This document shows, in pieces, positions 1 through 4,047 of a stretch of DNA of 5,345 nt. The first letter of the stretch is position 1; every line of letters starts with the position of its first letter. Source of the DNA: Hyphomicrobiaceae bacterium (GTDB taxonomy: Bacteria; Pseudomonadota; Alphaproteobacteria; Rhizobiales; Hyphomicrobiaceae); contig JABSQE010000076.1 in NCBI GenBank assembly GCA_013214245.1, positions 1 to 5,345 on the forward strand. The letters run 5' to 3'. Under the pieces are notes generated by a model. It saw only the letters and a program-made list of their open reading frames with translations. It was not told where the DNA came from and did no database searches. The position numbers were made by a program, and so were the translations under genes.

Positions 1-505
1 AATGCGCCGTCTAAATACTTTCGGCATTCCTTTTGAAGTAATACCAGGTGTACCTGCTTTTGCAGCAGCGGCCGCAGCTTTAAATACTGAGCTTACATTA
101 CCGAACATCACGCAGACAATTATTGTGACACGAACTGCTATGAAAGCCTCTGGCATGTCCGAAAACGAAAGCCTTACAACGCTAGGACAATCAAAAGCAA
201 CGCTGGCAATACACCTGTCGATTCGCAATCTTAGTAAGATTCAAGCAGAGTTAATACCACATTATGGTATGGAGTGCCCAGTCGTTGTTGTTTATCGAGC
301 AACTTGGCCTGATCAGCTAATTATTCGTGGCACCTTACATGATATTGTGCATAAAGTTAACAACTCTAATATTACACGAACAGCGATTATATTTATTGGG
401 TATGTCTTTGCAGAAAACGTTAATTTCCGAGATTCAGCACTCTATAACATTGCCCACGAACACATTTTACGTCACCGAAAAAATAAAACCGATCAATTTA
501 AGTAA
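1..505 (+). CDS. cobM: precorrin-4 C11-methyltransferase CobM, 5'-truncated by window edge
   Basis: This enzyme moves a methyl group from S-adenosylmethionine to C-11 of precorrin-4, giving precorrin-5 in the aerobic corrin (vitamin B12) pathway; it is cytoplasmic. The 167 visible residues match the C-terminal two thirds of the tetrapyrrole methylase fold: GIPFEVIPGVPAF near the left edge, LAIHLSIRNL in the middle, then PVVVVYRATWPDQLIIRGTL and the closing FRDSALYNIAHEHILR, which is typical of CobM. Family members are about 250 residues long, so roughly 85-90 N-terminal residues lie outside the window. The ATG at base 2 is almost certainly internal, because it falls inside the conserved MRRL-x4-GIP stretch. 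The anaerobic homologue CbiF is the main alternative; the FRDSALY tail favours CobM. The stop is TAA at 503-505. The next gene is convergent, so this is the end of its transcription unit or close to it. Confidence 0.93.
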   Translation, partial: MRRLNTFGIPFEVIPGVPAFAAAAAALNTELTLPNITQTIIVTRTAMKASGMSENESLTTLGQSKATLAIHLSIRNLSKIQAELIPHYGMECPVVVVYRATWPDQLIIRGTLHDIVHKVNNSNITRTAIIFIGYVFAENVNFRDSALYNIAHEHILRHRKNKTDQFK

Positions 506-557
506 TGCTATCGCTTCTTTTCTTAATGGTTATTAAAGGATTTAGTGTGACGCGACA

Positions 558-588
558 TCTGGTATAGACCAGAAATTCTCCAATTTTT
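558..588 (+). terminator. weak candidate terminator after cobM
   Basis: A perfect 6-base stem (tctggt 558-563, accaga 568-573) encloses a 4-base loop about 50 bases after the cobM stop. A run of five T (584-588) follows, but ten bases away from the stem, so intrinsic termination would be weak. It could equally be a small palindromic site. Confidence 0.25.
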
Positions 589-875
589 AACTAAATAGCT
601 ATTTTCTTTGCCTTAGAAAGTGCATCTAACATAATTTAAGTAACACAATATTTAGCAATGCGACTCAATATTCATCTCTAAGAATAGATACAATTAAATG
701 TTTAGAACAGTATTCGGCTTCACTAAATCAACAACTTAGCCGACACAATAAGCATAAAATTATGGATTTTACAACCTAATAAACCATTTAGTGTACCTTT
801 TCAAAATAAACCATGAAGCACAGCTGAATGCAATAAATTGCAAGGAATTCAAGTCTTGCTTGTTCACATCGCGAT

Positions 876-902
876 AAAAAAATGCGCTAGATAGAATAGC
901 CC
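876..902 (-). terminator. candidate rho-independent terminator of the DUF442 gene
   Basis: Read on the minus strand, GGGCTA (902-897) pairs with TAGCGC (889-884) across a 7-base loop with one G-G mismatch. One base (A) later comes an unbroken run of seven T (882-876). It begins about 40 bases after the DUF442 stop, the expected place for the end of that transcript. The stem is short, so this is a moderate call. Confidence 0.45.
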
Positions 903-944
903 TTCAAACACCTAATATTGAGACAACGATAGTGATCTAAGTGC

Positions 945-1382
945 CTAAATCTCATAACGTGATTTTATAGCCTTTAGCTTTGGAACCAGACCTGAGATGT
1001 CATAACCAGCACGTGTTGTGTAATAGAGAATGTCTGAAACTGAACGTTTTCTTGCCTGAAAAAGTGCCCATAACATTATGCTACGTGTGCCAGAACGGCA
1101 ATAAGCCAACACAGGTGAAGGTAAAATATTTAATAACTCTCCAAACTCGCGACCATGAATTTCTTGAAGAGTGCCAGCACATACTGGTTGCCAGCGTGCC
1201 TCCAAATTGTGCTTTTTAATTTCAATCTCAATGTCCGCAAAAGACGGTTGACCCAGATCCTCATTGTCTGAGCGATTACAAATGATTGATCTGTATCCAG
1301 CAACAACAATGTCAGAAATATCGTTAATATGAATTTGGCGCGAGACTGATAGGTGGTTATTAATCTTGCAGATCTGTAACAT
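945..1382 (-). CDS. DUF442 / TIGR01244 family rhodanese-like or phosphatase-like protein
   Basis: This 145-residue soluble protein belongs to the DUF442 (TIGR01244) family, annotated as beta-lactamase-hydrolase-like phosphatase or sulfur transferase. Members occur alone or fused to persulfide-dioxygenase-like hydrolases; the true substrate is not settled. Visible family features, in order: the opening KINNHLSVSRQI, then GYRSIICNRSDNEDLGQPS, the active-site loop PVLAYCRSGTRSIMLWAL with the likely catalytic Cys at 95 and Arg at 100, and the closing AGYDISGLVPKLKA. The loop resembles the CRSGxRS loop of single-domain rhodaneses more than the CX5R loop of protein tyrosine phosphatases. I chose the ATG at 1382 over the longer in-frame ATG at 1490: homologues begin here, GGAG lies five bases upstream, and the extra 36 residues look unlike the family. 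It is read in the same direction as crtE-crtW but 223 bases further on, so it may have its own promoter. No role in carotenoid synthesis is known to me. Confidence 0.85.
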   Translation of the reverse strand: MLQICKINNHLSVSRQIHINDISDIVVAGYRSIICNRSDNEDLGQPSFADIEIEIKKHNLEARWQPVCAGTLQEIHGREFGELLNILPSPVLAYCRSGTRSIMLWALFQARKRSVSDILYYTTRAGYDISGLVPKLKAIKSRYEI

Positions 1383-1403
1383 TTTTTCTCCGCAGAAACG
1401 AAC

Positions 1404-1418
1404 GCCGCTATATGCGGC
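1404..1418 (-). other. GC-rich hairpin just upstream of the DUF442 start
   Basis: A perfect 5-base stem, GCCGC/GCGGC with loop ATATA on the minus strand, stands out in AT-rich surroundings. It ends about 20 bases before the ATG at 1382 and a dozen before the GGAG ribosome-binding site. It would lie in the 5' leader of the DUF442 mRNA and could affect translation start or stability. The downstream GTTCGTTTCTG is not a clean T run, so a terminator is less likely. Confidence 0.35.
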
Positions 1419-1583
1419 TTTGCTGTTAATGTCTTGCTCATGATGCAAATTCAAATTTATAATACAATCTATATTAATTTGATACGTCACTACACATCAT
1501 CTACACTACTAACCGGATCTTGTATTGATATTAACTTACATGTCTAACACTGAAGTTTTCTGCCACAGGCTATTCATATAAAA

Positions 1584-1613
1584 ATTGCTCATCACTCATG
1601 TTGTATTAGCAAT
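1584..1613 (-). terminator. very weak candidate terminator at the end of crtW
   Basis: On the minus strand ATTGCT (1613-1608) overlaps the crtW stop codon and can pair with AGCAAT (1589-1584); further T residues follow directly (AGCAATTTTTAT counting the T that closes the stem). The stem is AT-rich and the loop is 18 bases, so it would terminate poorly. If it does not work, crtE-crtW transcripts could read on into the DUF442 gene. Confidence 0.18.
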
Positions 1614-2373
1614 AATCTTCAGTCTTGAAGTTATCACGAATGCTTGGTAGTTGCCACCAGGGTGCCTCAGGAAAAATATGGTGCTCATGATGGTAACCAA
1701 AGTGAAAGCAAGTAAAAAGTGATAGCAACCAGCTAAAGTCATTACTTCGAGTTCGGTGGTGATCGATGAATAAAATCTCTTTTGGGCGATGAGGCATATA
1801 TGTTCCGAAAAAGAAAAGCTGTAATGAAGAGCTAATAGCAGGAATCGCCCAAAAACACGCGAGGTTATAGATTTGAACGTTTAAAACTAACAAGTATATT
1901 GTTGAAACAATAGATGCGAATAAAAACTGTGCCCAGCCAAAATAACTTATAAGAAAATGCCAATACCAATACAAAAACCTGTGAGGTGAGCGGGCATAAA
2001 AGTCCGGGTCGTTTGCCGTACCGGAATAAACGTGGTGTAAATAATGCTTAGTCTTTAGCTCGTTGAAGTTAAAACCTATATATAAAAAAAGGCAAAGTCG
2101 ACCAACGGCTTTGTTTACCCACGGCCACAATGGAGCTAACGAGCCGTGCATACAATCATGCGCAATGATGAAAAGCCCAACATTAAGCCAATTCATTAAA
2201 AGAAAAAGTAGTGGGGCTGACACAATCGCGTGTGAAGCCTCCCATTCAAAATGAAAAATGCCTACTATGTGTGCAGCAAACCAAAATATTAATATGACTC
2301 CAGCGAGCATAAGTCCGATCACTGTTTGACAGTTGCTATTGCGTTTTTTTTTAGTATGAAGTCTTGAGTTCAT
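1606..2373 (-). CDS. crtW: beta-carotene ketolase CrtW (fatty-acid-desaturase-like)
   Basis: CrtW is a membrane di-iron oxygenase that adds 4-keto groups to the beta-ionone rings of beta-carotene, giving echinenone and canthaxanthin. The 255 residues are normal for the family. The histidine clusters are all present: HDCMH at 72-76, HYLHH at 110-114 followed by SGTANDPDF, HHRTRS at 205-210, and FHFGYHHEHH at 223-232, leading into PEAPWWQLP. Hydrophobic segments around 18-40, 50-70, 90-101, 133-165 and 170-190 fit an integral membrane protein with the histidines on the cytoplasmic side. The N-terminal tail is short and basic (KKKR at 8-11). The ATG lies six bases after the crtE stop, with a strong GGAGG site inside the last crtE codons, so the two are co-transcribed and probably translationally coupled. 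A hydroxylase of the CrtZ or CrtR type is less likely, given the GTANDPDF and FGTYMPHR blocks. The gene appears intact. Confidence 0.95.
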   Translation of the reverse strand: MNSRLHTKKKRNSNCQTVIGLMLAGVILIFWFAAHIVGIFHFEWEASHAIVSAPLLFLLMNWLNVGLFIIAHDCMHGSLAPLWPWVNKAVGRLCLFLYIGFNFNELKTKHYLHHVYSGTANDPDFYARSPHRFLYWYWHFLISYFGWAQFLFASIVSTIYLLVLNVQIYNLACFWAIPAISSSLQLFFFGTYMPHRPKEILFIDHHRTRSNDFSWLLSLFTCFHFGYHHEHHIFPEAPWWQLPSIRDNFKTEDYC

Positions 2374-2379
2374 CGAATT

Positions 2380-3327
2380 TTAATCCTCCAAACTATGGAT
2401 CATCGCTAGCATGGCTCGTGTCAAATTTAATGTAAACTGACGTAAATGAGACTTTTTAGCAGTCGATGATTTCAAGCAGTCTAATGCTTTTGCTACCTGT
2501 TTTATAGCCCGTTGCTCTGCTTTTTTTATTCCCAAGATAGCAACTATTGTTGGTTTAGAAGTATCCTTAGAAGTATCCTTACCAGTGGATTTGGACACCG
2601 TTGCAACATCTATTATATCATCTAATTCCTGAAATGCTTTCCCGAGTTGCATACCAAAATCGCTTAACAACCATTTTTGCTCCCCACTAACATTTGCAGC
2701 AATACAGCCAAGCTCAGCTGCTTTCGCAAATAATGTGCCTGTTTTTAAAGCGTGAGTCAGTTCGATATCAGCAATCTCTGTTTTAAGAGAAACTAAATCG
2801 CGCATTTGTCCGCTAGACATACCATTAAGACCTATTGAACTCGCTAAACAAGTTACAGCTAGATGTCTCTGCTCCGCATTAAGCTCAGGACAAGACGCTA
2901 ACAACTTAAAGGCCTCGCTCAACAGTGAAATTGCAGTAAGAATCGAAATTGGTTCGCCAAATTTAGTGTGATTAGTTGCCTTTCCACGCCGTAATGATGC
3001 GTTATCCATTGAAGGTAAATCATCTATTATAAGCGAAGCGGTATGTACCATTTCTACCGCTTTGGCACAGTAGATCGCACTACGCCACGGCTTGTTCCAT
3101 CCAGTCATTACGAGCAATACTAACAATCCACGTGCGTATTTACCCCTCAAACCAAGACTATAGTTCATAGCCTCATGCAATATATCCGTCGTGATACTAC
3201 TATCTGAAGCACAAATGTACATTTGAGAACTAAGTTCGATAATCATATCATCGAAAAGTGAAGTAGATTGGAAGTCAATGGACAAAAGAGCAGTCAATAT
3301 GGCCACATCATCCTCAAGTTCACTCAT
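2380..3327 (-). CDS. crtE: geranylgeranyl diphosphate synthase CrtE (polyprenyl synthetase family)
   Basis: This is a soluble trans-prenyltransferase that condenses IPP with allylic diphosphates; in this cluster it should supply GGPP for phytoene. The 315 residues carry the full set of motifs: the basic IPP-binding GKYARG at 62-67, the first Asp-rich motif DDLPSMD at 102-108 followed by LRRG, KTGTLF at 196-200, the second Asp-rich motif QELDDIID at 233-240, and GKDTSKDTSKPT at 249-260. The fifth residue before the first Asp motif is Ala97, where farnesyl synthases of the IspA type carry Tyr; a small residue there allows the longer C20 product. RG instead of RP after the basic motif occurs in proteobacterial CrtE. 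The ATG at 3327 has AGGGA eight bases upstream. It is the first gene of the crtE-crtW unit and points away from crtI. An FPP synthase (IspA) is the alternative, disfavoured by Ala97 and the context. Confidence 0.92.
   Translation of the reverse strand: MSELEDDVAILTALLSIDFQSTSLFDDMIIELSSQMYICASDSSITTDILHEAMNYSLGLRGKYARGLLVLLVMTGWNKPWRSAIYCAKAVEMVHTASLIIDDLPSMDNASLRRGKATNHTKFGEPISILTAISLLSEAFKLLASCPELNAEQRHLAVTCLASSIGLNGMSSGQMRDLVSLKTEIADIELTHALKTGTLFAKAAELGCIAANVSGEQKWLLSDFGMQLGKAFQELDDIIDVATVSKSTGKDTSKDTSKPTIVAILGIKKAEQRAIKQVAKALDCLKSSTAKKSHLRQFTLNLTRAMLAMIHSLED
2384..2390 (-). promoter_or_regulatory. crtW ribosome-binding site inside the end of crtE
   Basis: The minus strand reads TGGAGGA here, overlapping the last codons of crtE (Leu-Glu-Asp-stop) and lying 10 bases before the crtW ATG. 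Ribosomes finishing crtE would pass directly over this site, which supports translational coupling of ketolase to GGPP synthase. Confidence 0.75.
2555..2581. repeat. 12-base tandem repeat inside crtE
   Basis: The unit ttagaagtatcc occurs twice in perfect tandem (2555-2566, 2567-2578), followed by tta. It encodes the repeated Lys-Asp-Thr-Ser of the GKDTSKDTSKPT loop. Homologues have a motif of the same length here (TGKD-x3-D-x2-KPT), so it does not lengthen the protein; the identity is at codon level. Confidence 0.8.
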
Positions 3328-3451
3328 TAAGTAATTCCCTTTTGTTAAAAGCTTGTGTAAAATCTAGTCCTGTAGTACCAACCAAAACAGGTAAATTTAG
3401 CACTACCACACAGATACCACTTACACTTATGGTTAGATAATGATTTGAATC

Positions 3452-3465
3452 ACACATAATTGTGT
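3452..3465. repeat. small palindrome upstream of crtE
   Basis: The arms acaca and tgtgt flank a 4-base taat core, about 125 bases upstream of the crtE start. It is operator-sized and symmetric but matches no motif I can name; the arms are in the opposite order from the TGTGA-N6-TCACA of Crp. Confidence 0.3.
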
Positions 3466-3579
3466 ATAGCTAATTAAAAATTTGATTTAGATAACTGTGT
3501 TCATGCTAGAAGTTGACACGCAATAATGAGATTTCTTAACGTGTAAGTTTGAGGCAAAGCGACTTAAATCAAACTTTTG

Positions 3580-3608
3580 TTATCACTGCGGTTTGACCTA
3601 TATATAAT
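3580..3608 (+). promoter_or_regulatory. candidate sigma-70 promoter for crtI
   Basis: TTATCA (3580-3585) and a perfect TATAAT (3603-3608) are separated by 17 bases. This is the best housekeeping-type promoter in the gap on the plus strand. It would start transcription near 3615 and give crtI a leader of about 430 bases. It sits inside the half-site array. Confidence 0.45.
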
Positions 3609-3625
3609 CCGATATCAATGATCAA
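3597..3625 (-). promoter_or_regulatory. candidate overlapping promoter for crtE-crtW
   Basis: On the minus strand TTGATC (3625-3620) is followed after 17 bases by TATAGG (3602-3597), each a 4 of 6 match. Transcription would begin near 3590 and run into crtE with a leader of roughly 260 bases. Its -10 abuts the plus-strand TATAAT, so the two promoters would compete or be controlled together. AT-rich DNA gives such matches by chance, so this is tentative. Confidence 0.25.
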
Positions 3626-3642
3626 ACAGTCCACAACTGACT

Positions 3643-3669
3643 TTAACAAGCTACGTCCAGCTCTATAAT
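3643..3669 (+). promoter_or_regulatory. second candidate promoter for crtI
   Basis: TTAACA (3643-3648) and a perfect TATAAT (3664-3669) have a short 15-base spacer. The -10 lies within a small palindrome, ctcta-taatat-tagag (3661-3676). The spacer is below the usual 16-18, so it is weaker than the candidate at 3580. Confidence 0.25.
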
Positions 3670-3723
3670 ATTAGAGTGACTAAAACATAGATTTATGTAC
3701 AATTTTAAAACTTACTGAAACAG

Positions 3724-3773
3724 CACATGTCTCGAAGACAGTATGTGTTGCATCGCTGTCCTAGAGACATGTG
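3724..3773. repeat. 18-base imperfect inverted repeat made of two small palindromes
   Basis: Arms at 3724-3741 and 3756-3773 pair in 16 of 18 positions around a 14-base spacer. Each arm also contains its own palindrome with TGTC/GACA ends: TGTCTCGAAGACA (3728-3740) and TGTCCTAGAGACA (3757-3769), with centres 29 bases apart. As DNA it could be a pair of operators. As RNA it would be a stable stem-loop in the crtI leader. There is no T run on either side that would make it a terminator. Confidence 0.7.
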
Positions 3774-3943
3774 GACTACACAACAATAAGCGTGGTCAAA
3801 TTCCCGTTGCGCGCCGAGATAACCTCAACTAGAACGTAACATCCAACCAATCACTCACTGTGCAAGACATAATTCAATGCAGGCATTTCTACTAACAACT
3901 AAAACTTTAGCCTAGCATGGAGTTTGAAGCCTGAGACACCTTC

Positions 3944-3958
3944 TTTCCAAATTGGAAA
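3944..3958. promoter_or_regulatory. 15-base palindrome upstream of crtI
   Basis: TTTCCAAATTGGAAA has perfect 7-base arms around a single central base and lies 90 bases before the crtI start. Its length and symmetry fit the binding site of a dimeric repressor or activator. I cannot assign it to a known regulator. Confidence 0.4.
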
Positions 3959-4047
3959 TGTCAACAAGACACAACCGCGAACCATTTTGCTCGTTGAAAT
4001 TATCACATGCCTCCAAAAGGCGAGCCACAAACTAGAGAGGTAGACAA

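Larger units (their letters stand above)
506..944. other. long gene-free gap between convergent genes
   Basis: No open frame with family resemblance was found on either strand here. The gap separates the tails of cobM and the DUF442 gene. It holds two weak terminator-like hairpins (558-573 and 876-902). It also has a 6-base inverted repeat (tcggct 714-719, agccga 738-743) and a 10-base direct repeat, aataaaccat, at 778-787 and 805-814. At about 440 bases it is far longer than convergent bacterial genes need. It could be the remains of a lost gene, but stops are frequent in all frames and nothing recognisable survives. Confidence 0.6.
3547..3627. promoter_or_regulatory. array of four alternating GTTTGA/TCAAAC half-sites
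   Basis: GTTTGA occurs at 3547-3552 and 3591-3596, and its complement TCAAAC at 3569-3574 and 3622-3627. The first three are spaced exactly 22 bases apart, about two helical turns, and the fourth 31 bases further, about three turns. The first pair extends to a perfect 8-base inverted repeat (aagtttga 3545-3552, tcaaactt 3569-3576). The array spans the -35 and -10 of the best crtI promoter candidate, which suits binding of a dimeric regulator. No protein can be named for it. Confidence 0.4.
3328..4047. promoter_or_regulatory. 720-base divergent crtE/crtI regulatory region
   Basis: This gap lies between the starts of crtE (minus) and crtI (plus) and contains no supportable gene. It must hold the promoters for both directions. 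Visible elements, left to right: an acaca-taat-tgtgt palindrome at 3452-3465, an array of GTTTGA/TCAAAC half-sites at 3547-3627 over overlapping divergent promoter candidates, a second plus-strand -10 at 3664, an 18-base inverted repeat at 3724-3773, a 15-base palindrome at 3944-3958, and the crtI ribosome-binding site. The PpsR/CrtJ pattern TGT-N12-ACA, common for pigment genes in phototrophs, was looked for and not found. Confidence 0.7.

Noticed and set aside
980..1441. Other frames of 79 and 103 codons overlapping the DUF442 gene
   Set aside because: They conflict with the frame that holds the CRSGTRS loop and other family motifs.
1383..1490. N-terminal extension of the DUF442 frame to an ATG at 1490
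   Set aside because: The extra 36 residues do not look like the family, whose members start at the residue equivalent to 1382, and only the 1382 start has a clear GGAG site.
3482..3495. FNR-like site TTGAT-N4-ATCAA
   Set aside because: The left half matches but the right half reads ATAAC, only 3 of 5, so it is not a convincing site.
3618..3668. A 16-codon frame just after the predicted crtI transcription start
   Set aside because: No ribosome-binding site and no recognisable product; frames of this length are expected by chance.
3727..3789. A 20-codon frame starting MSRRQYVLHRC within the inverted repeat
   Set aside because: It has no ribosome-binding site and its codons are imposed by the repeat; too short and unsupported to call a gene.
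3788..3815. tRNA T-arm-like stretch (ggtcaaattccc)
   Set aside because: No matching acceptor, D or anticodon arms can be placed around it.
3328..4047. PpsR/CrtJ operator (TGT-N12-ACA) in the carotenoid promoter region
   Set aside because: TGT and ACA occur several times but with spacings such as 5, 7, 10, 15 and 18; none has 12.
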